This document shows positions 20,687 to 30,956 of a stretch of 64,000 nt of DNA, piece after piece. Where the stretch lies: contig JAIWZP010000087.1 in assembly GCA_025201375.1 (NCBI GenBank), forward strand, positions 1-64,000. Reading direction: 5' to 3'. The position numbers and the translations under genes are program-made. The notes under the pieces are model-generated. The model saw only the letters and a list, made by a program, of their open reading frames with translations, was not told the origin of the DNA and did no database searches. This DNA is from Gongronella butleri. Its lineage: Eukaryota; Mucoromycota; Mucoromycetes; Mucorales; Cunninghamellaceae. How positions within the stretch are numbered: position 1 is the stretch's first letter; each line of letters begins with the position of its first letter.

Positions 20687-22262
20687 GCGCGGATGCCCAG
20701 CGCTTGTACGCGATGAGCATTTCGCAAAACACACCGGACCCAAGCCTTGTTTGAACAGATTGGATCTCATCGTCTAGTATGCTAGTTTTGACCATGGTGG
20801 ACAGACCATTCAACAAGGTGATACCGCGCGATGCCGTATCCTTTGGAGCGTTTGACATCTTACTGAGCACTCTGTATACGTCCGTAATGCTATTGCGCGC
20901 CAATTCCTCATTGATCATGGTGCGGTACGTTGATGTGGACAGGCGCAGGAGAATCACGCTGGCGACAATTAAAAACCGCGTATAGTGGATCGGCCACGCA
21001 TGGAACGAGGGCTTGTTTGTGTCAACGAGCGATGCCGTGATGGTGATGATTTGCACACAGACAAAATACATGGGGATCACCACCGACCGTCTATCGGCGT
21101 CGGTGGAATGCGGGTGCAGTAAAAACGAATGCAATTGCAGCTTGGCATGGAGATAAATTAGTTTGGTGAATTGAGACATGGGAGCGCGGTCCACTAAAAT
21201 TTTTGACAGCGAATCCTCAAACACGTTATGAAGTAAACCGTAGGCGGCCGGGCTGGTGGTGGAGCTGTCGACGTCCTCCAGAGGCACATATGCCTTGCTC
21301 GAGTTGAATGCGCGCACGATCCGATCGACTTGCTGCAGAATGACAACCTGGGTGCAAAATTCATACAGGTCGGGATTGGACGCGTACTCTAGCGTCAGCT
21401 TGCCGACAATGGCGTAATCCAGATCGACAGTTGATGGCACGCCGTGCAAGTTGGCTAATAATTGACCGCAGCAAAAACACGCCATCCACAAGAGCACCTT
21501 GACGCGTGCCTTGACGTCCTCCTTGTCATCTGCCACGAGATACTCGTTCCGGTAGCGCGCCTGATGGAGCCCAAGCAAAAGCCCCATATTGGCTGCCTTG
21601 CCACAATACAGAAACGACTCGTCCTCCTGCGACGTCTCGTGCGGCAATGGCCAATAACACATCAATAAGAGGGCATAGACGTGCGCGATGGCATGGAACG
21701 GCTTGAAGATATAGTACGAGAAAGGTTGGGCTTGCAGCAGCTGCTGCACGTGCTTGTTGATCGCCAAGCGCAGCTGGGGTGCCGCGATCGTCGATGCAAC
21801 CGCGCAAATGGTCCAAAAAAGCACGGGGCTGGTGGCAAAAAGAAACGGCGTAGTCAGGTAATCCGGCGGAAACACCGGCAGGAACGGCAGGTACGTCGCG
21901 TTGAAAGTTTCAAAACATTGGTCAATGGTCGCGCCGGTCACAAGCACGCCGCCAATGTATTGGTCGTCCACGGGTGCATAGGAGGTTGTCTCTGGTGCTT
22001 CCAGTCGTGGCAATGGCGCTCGACTTGTTGCCATGTCCATCGTCATGGCGTCTTGTTGCGTCGTTGATCCTGTTGGCTTGGGCGTAGAACGGCGGCTCTT
22101 TATTCTTTGAAAATGATGGTCAATTTCGCAGTGACGATTCGATTTTTCACATCGTGAGCAAGTGTTGGGAAACTTGTCAATGGCGTCACACCTTAGTTTC
22201 AATTGGCGGCATCGTGTGCAGGCTGCAATGGAGCGGGTCCAGGTCTGTCGGGATTTGTGCAT
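20373..22262 (-). CDS. Zn2Cys6 transcription factor, Leu3-like, with polyglutamine tract
   Basis: Single exon, 629 residues. The binuclear zinc cluster uses Cys15, 18, 25, 35, 38 and 45 (CTRCRQLKLRC...CSRCEKSNRHC), followed by a basic FQRIKSRR linker. Spacing and linker resemble Leu3, the fungal activator of branched-chain amino-acid genes. A helical middle region (about 115-520) resembles the fungal-specific regulatory domain. A run of 29 Gln (20601-20687; CAG then CAA codons) follows, then an acidic/hydrophobic C-terminus suited to activation. It lies between the lyase and the MmgE/PrpD gene and is the best candidate for the cluster's own regulator. Leu3 responds to isopropylmalate; an analogous acid effector here is only a hypothesis. 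Confidence 0.85.
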
Positions 22263-23220
22263 GAGATGAAAGGAAAAAAATGATATTTTTATTCAGCCCT
22301 TTTTTTTTTTTTTTTTTTTCCTTGTCCCTTCAGCCCACACGGTGCATCAAAAGGTCATAGTGTATAAAAGTCGTTCAGGTTTGTAATGACTTCTTTCACG
22401 ACACAAAGGGACGTGTTTTGTTGCATTGGAGCCATCATCTTTTTCAAATGCTGACTTTGAGATGTCATACTTGACTCTTTGTTTTCAGCACTTTTATTGC
22501 GCAACGGATGAGCAGCTGAACAAAATTTGACCGAGATCGGATCACTATGACGTCAATAATTGCAAAATGGTGCTGTTTTTGACATTTTAATTTGTTGCTA
22601 GGCACTGCTTGGGCTATTTTACGTTGAGCTTGCTTGCGTCAATTTCGGTTTATTGATGGTCACATTCTGTGCAGTGCAAATGTAGAGCAATTGTAGTAAG
22701 TTGTGGGGCAAACTGTTCTAATTGAGTCAATTTTATTGTTTTATGCGTGTCTGTCTCCAAACGCAAAGAGTACGAGGATCTTTTTTCACTTTTTTCAACA
22801 GTTCCACTTTACGTCGTTCTTATGAAATGAAATACGTGACTTTTTATTTCCCCCGCAATTTTTTTTTCAGAAAGATAAACCATCGCGCACCTATAGGATC
22901 ATACCGATGAGCCACCTACGATAGTTCTCATAGATGGGACAGCATGTCATACACATAAATGAATCCAGTGGATTGGTGATGGACAAAAGTTGTACAGGTG
23001 GTGGATTCCATTTTCATACGCCTTCTCAAAAAAAAAAAAAAAAAAAAACCTTGCCGAATGCCTCGCGTGCGGGAGTCGGAGATTTGCGGCAAGGCTGCCG
23101 ATATTGTTACTTCGGCAACACCCTGTTCCCGCGTCTTTCATTCCCTAAAACAAAAGATGACCTTTTTTCTCACTCACAAACTCTCTCTCACTGAATCACT
23201 TTTTTTTTTTAAAAAAAAAA
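22263..23220. promoter_or_regulatory. Divergent promoter of the Zn2Cys6 regulator and MmgE/PrpD-family gene
   Basis: 958 bp between outward genes. Close to the MmgE/PrpD ATG it holds TTGCCG (23051-23056), the palindrome CGGCAAGGCTGCCG (23087-23100) and CGGCAA (23113-23118). The palindrome differs by one base from that at 16687-16700. No such element is near the regulator's own start. Long T- and A-runs flank both genes. Confidence 0.6.
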
Positions 23221-24687
23221 ATGACCAACACGAGCAAGATGCTTTTGGATGAAAAGGACAGTCCAACGATGCAACTGTGCCATTGGATTCACAATCTAAA
23301 GTGGGAGGACATCCCGGATCACGTCAAGACGCGTGCAAAGTACCTGATCCTGGATGGCTTGGCATGCGCGCTGGTGGGCGCTCATCTGCCTTGGTCTGAA
23401 ATCGCTGTTGGCGCGGTCCTCAACATGGAAGGCCCCGGCTCGGCGCCATTGCTTGGCTGGAAGGACAAGACCACGGGCGTGCTTGCATCTGCATTGATCA
23501 ACAGCACGTTTATTCAAGGCTTTGAGCTGGACGATTACCATCAGGTGGCGCCCTTGCACAGCAACTCGCTCTACTTGCCGGCATTGGTGGCGGCCGCGAC
23601 CCAAGTCAAGGCATCGACCGGTGCGGCCGTGTCTGGCGTCGACTTTATGCTGGCCATGATCACCGGGTATGAAATTGGCCCGCGCATCGGCATCGCCTTG
23701 AATGGTGGCAACATTCTGTCCCGCGGGTGGCACAGCGGCCCCGTGTTTGGCACGCCTGCTACTGCTGGCGCCGTTGGTAAGCTGCTCAAGCTCTCTTCTG
23801 ATCAGCTGGAAAGCGCCTTTGGTATTGCGTGCACGCAAGCATGTGGCCTCATGTCGGCGCAGTTTGAGGCGTCGGCCAAGCGCATGCAACATGGGTTTGC
23901 AGCTCGCAATGGCCTGTTCTCGGCACTGATGGCGCAGCAAGGTTACCAAGGGATCAAGCAAGTCTTTGAAAGAGAATACGGTGGCTTCCTTCCCGTGTAC
24001 TCGCTAGGCAGTGATGTGCCTCCGGATGCCAGCCAGCTGGTGAACCAGCTGGCTGAAAAGTGGCACACAATGGTGATCAATGTCAAAATTTACCCCACCA
24101 TGGCCGGAACGCACGCGACCATTGACTGCGTCTACGATCTGTTGGCGCGGTATGGACGCGACAAGCTCAATGTCGACATGATCAAGGACATTGAGATCCA
24201 GCTGTCTAGCCCGGCGTTCCATCATGGTGGATGGCACGCGACGCGACCCTTGACGGCAATCGGTGCTCAAATGAACTGTGCGTTTGCGGCGGCCGCGGTG
24301 TTCTTGGATGGCGACATTTCGTTGCATCAATTCATCGACGACAATATCAACCGCGACGCCATTTGGGAGCTCATGGCCAAGACAACGGCCACTGAAAATC
24401 AAGACTTTAACGCGCTGCCCAAAGAAGACCGGCTGTGTACAAAGGTGATTGTCACGCTGCATGATGGTACACAAGTGGATTCGACGACTGTCCGTCCTCG
24501 TGGGGTCAAGGAGCCCATCTCCAATGACGACATTGTTGGCAAGTTTGTCCATTTGACAGACGGTGTGATTTCCAAGGAACAGCAGCAGCATATTTTGGAC
24601 ACGGTGCTCCGCATTGACACCTTGGAGGACATATCGGCCATGTTGAACACGCTCAATATCAACGCCAAGGACCCACTCTCTAGCTAA
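23221..24687 (+). CDS. MmgE/PrpD-family enzyme, cis-aconitate decarboxylase (CadA)-like
   Basis: Single exon, 488 residues, the size of Aspergillus terreus CadA (490) and E. coli PrpD (483). The N-terminal half follows CadA closely: CHWIHNL, RAKYLILDGLACALVGA, FELDDYHQVAPLHS (101-114), RGWHSGPVFG (168-177), GIACTQACGLMSAQ (201-214), AKRMQHGFAARNG (219-231). Family active-site positions are present: Asp104/105, His113, His171, Lys220, Lys289. The C-terminal VKIYPTMAGTH (288-298) keeps the Pro and His of the wider MmgE/PrpD family. CadA decarboxylates cis-aconitate to itaconate; PrpD dehydrates 2-methylcitrate. Either reaction fits the neighbouring aconitase-like and lyase genes. No presequence is evident, so it is probably cytosolic. 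Confidence 0.85.
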   Translation: MTNTSKMLLDEKDSPTMQLCHWIHNLKWEDIPDHVKTRAKYLILDGLACALVGAHLPWSEIAVGAVLNMEGPGSAPLLGWKDKTTGVLASALINSTFIQGFELDDYHQVAPLHSNSLYLPALVAAATQVKASTGAAVSGVDFMLAMITGYEIGPRIGIALNGGNILSRGWHSGPVFGTPATAGAVGKLLKLSSDQLESAFGIACTQACGLMSAQFEASAKRMQHGFAARNGLFSALMAQQGYQGIKQVFEREYGGFLPVYSLGSDVPPDASQLVNQLAEKWHTMVINVKIYPTMAGTHATIDCVYDLLARYGRDKLNVDMIKDIEIQLSSPAFHHGGWHATRPLTAIGAQMNCAFAAAAVFLDGDISLHQFIDDNINRDAIWELMAKTTATENQDFNALPKEDRLCTKVIVTLHDGTQVDSTTVRPRGVKEPISNDDIVGKFVHLTDGVISKEQQQHILDTVLRIDTLEDISAMLNTLNINAKDPLSS

Positions 24688-25332
24688 ACAAGCTGTATTT
24701 GAAGAATCAATTGAATCATTCTTATTTTATTTAGTTCAGCATTTGAAAAATAAATTGTAAAAATCCACCACAATCAGCATTGATTAAGTTATTCCTGGGG
24801 TCCGCTTGGCAGGAAAACGTCGTAAGTCTGTCGAATGAGCCCAGAGTCTTCAATTCAGGCAAAAACTGGGCGAGAAGATCACATTTTTATGAAATCTCTT
24901 AATTGGCCAATACCGGCGGGCAAAATGATGGCAAAATTTATGGTGAATCTGACGGCGCCTATCTTTGAGCGGATCGGCTCGGTGGATGCTGAGAAAAATG
25001 CAAAAGGAGTAAAATTGACACTCTTTTGTATTTTCTCAACTTTGGCTTGCTTGAATTGCGTCAATCTTCTACTGGCCAAAAGTTGGACTCGTGTCGCATC
25101 TTTGGTCAGCGGACAGGGGATATTTCAAAAAGTGGTTTGGAGAGGTAGTAAGCACGCTATGTTGCAAGGCACCGTGCAGCCGACAGCCGCTCTCGAATGG
25201 TTGAAGAAAAAGAGGAACCTTTATTCACAATGGTATCAAGGCATAAAAAAGGGATCTAGGGAAAAGGCAAGAGGGGAGGAAAAAAAAAAAAAAAGAACAA
25301 GGATACTTTGATGATGCTTATTTTACACACTG
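24688..25332. other. Intergenic between convergent MmgE/PrpD-family and ADAM genes
   Basis: 3' flanks only. A 158-codon plus-strand frame (24835-25311) is low in coding character and has no recognisable domain. Confidence 0.45.
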
Positions 25333-28300
25333 TTACAACACTCCTTCGTTGGCACGCCGAGTCCCGGGGACGGGGCTGGGCGAGTGCGTCGTGGGGTGCA
25401 TTTCATACGCCTCGCGCGACGGCGTATACGAGGGGGGCGGGAACGACGGCGACGGGCCATTGTACACGGCAGGATCGACCCAATTGGACTGCTGCTGCTG
25501 GTAATAGTGTTGCTGCTGCGGCACGGGCGTCGTGGATGTCGCGTACTGGCCATAGGCGGGCGTAGGCGCACCCGATGGCACGGTCGTCACCACGTACGTG
25601 TCGCCTTGCAAATTGCTATACGCCCCACGGCGACGATAGCAACAGCACCGCGCAACACAGTACAAGAACAAGAGACCGACCACCGCAGCAACAGGAATCA
25701 CAATGTACAAATGCTGATTGACCCATGTCCCAATGTTGGAACCTAAAAAAAAGACACTTTTTTTAGTTTCACACTTTTTTTTTTTTTTTTTGCTTTCATG
25801 GCTTACCAAAGTTATCGAGATTGCAGTCGCCGTTCTTGCACGTGCCGCCGACGCCACACGTCGTGCCATCCAAAAAGTTGCCTGTGAATTGGTAGCAAGA
25901 AGCAAACCCTTGTGGATTGGCACATGTCATCTGGCAGCTGCCTGCGCCCGTGAAGCCGGAGCATGCCTTTGTGATGTTCATGGACGTGCCGCGCGCAGCA
26001 CACTGCAGGTCGCGTGACGTGCATTGGCCAGATGCGCACTGCAGACCATTGCCACAGTCGGAGCCATCCGTTTTGTGCACATCTGCAGGGCAGTCGCCGG
26101 TATTGCCATCACACACTTCCTGATCGTCGCACGCACCGGACGACGGACGACACACGTACCCAGCAGAGCGGATCTGGCAGTTTTGACAGCACCCGTCATT
26201 TTTGTCCCTGAAAAAAAAAAAAGTTGGGTGAGCAACATCCCATCACACTCAATGAAAACTTACTCGCAGCGTGCGCCAGGCTTGAATTTGCAAGTGGTCG
26301 CGTCGCAGCACGCGGTCGAATTTTGTCCAACGTCGCAATCCTCGCCATTTTCCTTGATGCCATTGCCACTGATTGCAAAAAAAAAAAAAAAAAAAAAAAT
26401 TAACCTTGTGTTCATTTTTTCTTCCTTTCTTCTTCTTCTTCTTACCACATGCCGAGACCGGTGGTGCGTCGTGTGCCGGGATCTTGCAAACAGGAATCAA
26501 GCTTGGGCAAGCCCGAGCACACGGTGTTGATGGTACACGGGCTGAATTCGCCTGCAGAGGCATTGTTGACGGGATTCATGATGTACGTGCCGCCAGCATC
26601 ACACTGCGTCGAGCTGAGAGGACAGCAGCTTTGCGCCGAGCCGCCTGCACATGTGTCGGCCGTACAATCGTGCTGGGCACCTATAAATAAATAAAAGTTA
26701 ATCCCACCATGTCGCAATGGCTCGCATGTTTCTTATTTTACCAAAGCCATGGCCCACTTCGTGTGCGACCACCTTCCATTCGTCGGAGACTGCGCGTAAA
26801 AAAACGAAAAGAAAAGAAAGATCAATGGGTGTGTCTTTTTTTTTTAAAAAAAAAATAAGCGGGTGCTCACCAACAGATGACACGCCAGTACCGGATACGT
26901 ATTGCGTCTGGCCACCTTGAGTTTGTGGTTGCGCACTGGTCTCACACAGCACGCCGAGCCATGCAATCCCGAGTTCGGCGCCCGTCCTAAAATAAAAAAG
27001 AGCAAAAAAAGAGAAAAAGTCGCGTGAGTTGTTGGGTTTTTTCTGGATAACAAGTGAAGAGGGTGAACGGTACGGGCAATTGGTCATGAGATGCCACAAT
27101 CCTGCGCCATCATTGCCGAGGGTAGCACGCCATTTGCTAAAGTCGGACAGGCGATCTGAAATGGTGTAGGCAGTGGAGCAATCCTGATTCCAAGGGGTGT
27201 TTGGGTTGGGGGACGACGGGCATGAGCTGCCCATGAGCGTGATGTTGATCAGGCCAAGTCCCACATTCAATTGGCGCTCGTACACGGCCGAGGCCTGATT
27301 CCAATCGTTGATGATTTGCGTTTTTGTCGCCGTGTCGGATTGATAATATCGCTGGTAAGTGCAGTCCGCGGCCACGCCCATGTAAGCAACTAATTGAAGA
27401 AGAAAAAAATGCGTGAGAGATCAGTCACCCCCCCCTTTTTTTCCCTCTTGTTTTCTCTTTTTACTCTTCTTGGTCGTCGGACAGCCCGCTGGGGCGCGCT
27501 TTGTGAGCATCATGGATAGAGACGACATGCCATTGAATGCGTCGTACTGATGCGAGGGTGCAAGCGCGTCGACGGAGCGGCGGTCAAGTTGCAGCGGTGC
27601 TGGGGGCACCCACTGGCTATTCAATGGCTGGTTAAAGGACAATTGATCGGCACCACACGATCGGTCGTGGATCCAGGAGCCATCACGCTTCTGCACGGGG
27701 ACCGTCATGGTGTCTGAATCGCGGTACACGACCATGTGAATGTCGCTGCGCTTGTGATGCTGCGGCGCAAGATCGGCATCGTCCGTGCGCTTGACACGCC
27801 GGTATTCCTGCAGCAATTTGACCTGCAGCAAGTCATTGTCGACGGCAAAGGAGCCCTCAAACAGAGGGTACGACTCGGAGTGGCTAAAAAAAAAATGAAA
27901 GAATACAGTGAGTCCCCAAATTTTTTCTTTTTTTTCTTTTTTTTGGATTTTACGCGACGTCTGTGCGGATGAGGATGCGCGCCCAGCCGAGAATCCCATG
28001 GTTCTCTTGGTTGAGATTGTAATCGCGCCAGAGGCCGATCTTGTCCTCGTGCCAGCGGGCATCTGTAAAGTTTGGGTGGACGACGTAGCCACGATACACG
28101 CGGAATTCGTGCGGATGCAGGGGCGATTGGCCATTGTCGCTCATGACGACGGCGTCCGGGTGAATGAGATCATGGTTGGGCACGAGATGCAGGTGGTGCG
28201 TGCGTCCGTACGCCTGAACATTGAGGCGCAACATGTCGTCGTGCTCAATCGAGTGCGCACCAGGCACATGTTGCCGATTGGGCGAAATGTCGCGCTTTTG

Positions 28301-28553
28301 GAAGAAAGAATCCGGTCGCGGCGCAATATCTACACGCACCTCGTCCAGAGGTTCTACACGCAAACGGCGTATATTGTCATAGCTGTGCGAGGCAACTGAC
28401 GTTTTTGATAAAAGAAAGTCAGAAACGGCAAAAAAAAAAAAAAAAAAAAAAGGGTGTGGTGCACGCCATGACCTTTTTCTTTTTACCTGGGGTATAACAC
28501 GTCGCGAGCAACACACAAAAAAAATAAAGCCCCTTTATAGTACCCACTTTCAT
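25333..28553 (-). CDS. Membrane-anchored ADAM metalloprotease (M12B reprolysin)
   Basis: Ten exons: 28553-28487, 28395-27954, 27883-27465, 27389-27074, 26986-26871, 26789-26742, 26680-26446, 26368-26264, 26207-25807, 25742-25333; 852 residues, all phases consistent. Order: signal peptide (residues 1-22, MKVGTIKGLYFFCVLL), prodomain, catalytic domain from about 310 (KKIAYMGVAADCTYQRYY), zinc site HEVGHGFGAQHD (463-474) with Met-turn YIMNP, disintegrin and Cys-rich domains, a transmembrane helix (about 728-748), then a Cys cluster and a Pro/Tyr/Gln-rich cytoplasmic tail. The zinc site spans an intron. ADAMs cleave membrane protein ectodomains at the cell surface; the fission yeast member (Mde10) acts in spore-wall formation. 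The Glu and three His of the zinc site are intact, so it should be active. Confidence 0.92.
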
Positions 28554-29197
28554 ATTCACGGGCTGCAAGGGGAAAAGAAAACGAAAAAGGGCGACAGAAA
28601 AAAAGTGTGAAACAGAAAAGAAAAAGAGAAAAGAAAAGGGGAGCGCCCAGCGCCCGTTTTGAAAAAAGGGAAAATCGGGATGGAAATCGTGGAAACAAGA
28701 GGGGAATTCAAGCAAGCTCAGCAATGACACCGGCCAAAAACAGCCTTTTTGCCAATTCCTGGTTCCAGCCCTGAACGTCATTCCAAAAATAGGCAACGGA
28801 TCAAGTGGCCTTTCTCCTGTGTTCTTTGATTTCCTTGCCAAGACAGCACCCAAACCCACTATTTCTCCCATTGGACGCCCATAGGGCCACGCCGAGGGAA
28901 GGGGGGGGGGGTGACGCGCCACAAGACGAAAAAAAAAAAAAAAGAAATGGGGATATTGCATCGCGATGACATGGCTACCAAGGGCGACTTGTTGACCACA
29001 TAATTACGCGCCTTTTATTTTTTCCTTCAGACGCTGGCTAGGTTTGAGGTCAGCGTCAGCGGACTGGAAAAGGAGAATTGAGACAAAAAGGGCGTACATC
29101 TTTTTTATTTTTTTCATTTTACACTTTTTTTTTTCTTTTTTTTCTCTTGCTCCCTTTTTCCTTCCCGCAGGCCCGTGGTCGGTGCTTCTCTTATACC
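28554..29197. other. Divergent intergenic region between ADAM and GT4 genes
   Basis: 644 bp with a purine-rich block at about 28563-28660 (the ADAM leader read on the minus strand) and a T-rich leader before 29198. No gene seen. Confidence 0.5.
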
Positions 29198-30763
29198 ATG
29201 CGTATTCTTATTGTGGCCGAGGTGAGCTCAGACTAAATTATTATCCGAAAGACTCACTTTTTTATTATTTTATTGTGGTCACTGGTTGAAAGAGGTGCGT
29301 GTTTGGGGAAAGCAACCGGGATTCTCGGAAAGGGAAGAGCTCACACCCTTTTTTTCTTTTACAAAGCTTTCTTCCAAAGGTCGATGGCGTGACACGGACA
29401 ATTGCCAAATTGCTTGAATATTTGCAAGAGCACGGGCACGAGGTGGTTCTTTTTGGACCCGAGAGCACGTCGACACATTACGCGGGTGCCAGGCTTCTTG
29501 GGACCAAGGGGATCCCATTGTATCAATATCCGGAGCTTAGTCTGAACTTGTGGCGTCCCGGGTTTACTGCGAAATTGCTTGAATTCCAGCCGGATGTGAT
29601 CCATTTGGTGGATCCTGTGTGGTTGGGCGGCGCGGCGCTTGCCGTGTGCAAGATTTTCCAGCGCGCGCGGCTGGGCGCGATCCCACTTGTCGCGTCGTAC
29701 CACACAAATCTCGCGACTTATTGCGGCCACTTTGGCTGGGGCGTGTTTACACCGCTTATGTGGCGGTGGAACCAATTTTGCCACGCGTATTGCAACGTCA
29801 CCGTGTGCCCGTCGCCTTCCACAAAGCAAATGCTCGTGCAACATGGCTTCAAAAATGTCCGCATCTGGCCGCGCGGCGTGAGCATGACCCGCTTCTCCCC
29901 ACACCATCGCAGTGCCGCCCTGCGCCACCAATGGCTCAAAGACACCGGAAAACACAAAGAAAAAGCCGTCATCCTCTATGTGGGACGCGTGTCGCACGAA
30001 AAGAACCTTACCCTCCTCCTCGATACCTATCGCCCATTGGACCACACCGAATGCCACCTTGTCATTGTCGGCGATGGTCCTGCTTTGGATACCCTCCGCG
30101 CCCAAGCGTCGCAGCGCCGGCTTCCCGTCACCTTCACCGGCTACCTCTTTGGCCACGAACTTGCCACTGCTTTTGCATCTGCCGACATTTTTGCCTTTCC
30201 CTCCACCACAGAGACCTTTGGCCAGGTTGTCCTCGAGGCAATGGCGTCCGGTAATTACTCAAAAGAGAGAGAGAGAATGGAAGCACGAGAGGAGAGAAAC
30301 GGGGGGGAATGTAGAAAATGAGCAAAAATGAGCAAAAAAAAAAAAAAAATGGTTGACATTGACGCGTTTTTGCTTAGGTCTGCCTGTGTGTGGGCTGCAG
30401 GCGGAGGGTGTATGTGATTTAGTGCAGCATGGAACGACAGGGTTCCTGATGGATCCGACAGGCCTATCGCACGAGCAACAATGCCAGCAATATGGGCGTG
30501 ATTGGCAAGTGCTGATCAAACAAGGCGATCGGCGCACCGCCATGTCGCAGCAGGCTGTCGAGGCGGCCAAAGCGTACACATGGCCCAATGCACTGGAATG
30601 CATGGTCCAGGTGTACAAGGACGCGCACCAACAACAGCAATTGCAGCAGCAACAGCAATCGTATGGACGCGAATCGTCGTCATCCACGGTCTCCACCGCG
30701 CCCGTCGATCAACCCACCGTCATTGACATGAAGGACCCCGCAATGCTTCAAAAAGAATCATAG
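29198..30763 (+). CDS. GT4-family glycosyltransferase
   Basis: Exon 1 is 29198-29221 (MRILIVAE), exon 2 begins at about 29365-29380 and ends at 30250, exon 3 is 30378-30763. Conserved parts: FLPKVDGVTRT (donor-side loop), a first Rossmann domain with PDVIHLVDPVWLG, then VILYVGRVSHEKNL, LVIVGDGP and the C-terminal STTETFGQVVLEAMASG-LPVCGLQAEGVCDLV with the EX7E motif. This places it in family GT4, nearest to the mannosyltransferase/SQD2-like group; acceptor unknown. The C-terminus is Gln- and Ser-rich. Oddity: no canonical acceptor keeps FLPK in frame with exon 1. AG at 29366 shifts the frame; AG at 29379 keeps it but drops five loop residues. Confidence 0.8.
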
Positions 30764-30956
30764 AGATCATCTTTTTACTTTTTATTACCAATTTAATCTT
30801 ATTAAATACGCCAATTTTCGTCTTTTGACGCTTTTTTTTGCGGGAAAAACATCATCCAATAGGAATTGAGCGATGTTTAAATCTCTTCGAGAAGGGCAAG
30901 CGCGCCGTCTACCTCGTTTTTGCCTTTTTTTTTCTTCCCTTTTGTCCGTTTCCAAA

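Noticed and set aside
23028..23050. A-run beside the cluster motif as a poly(A) retrotransposon tail
   Set aside because: Such runs occur throughout the window, and no element body or target duplication is attached.
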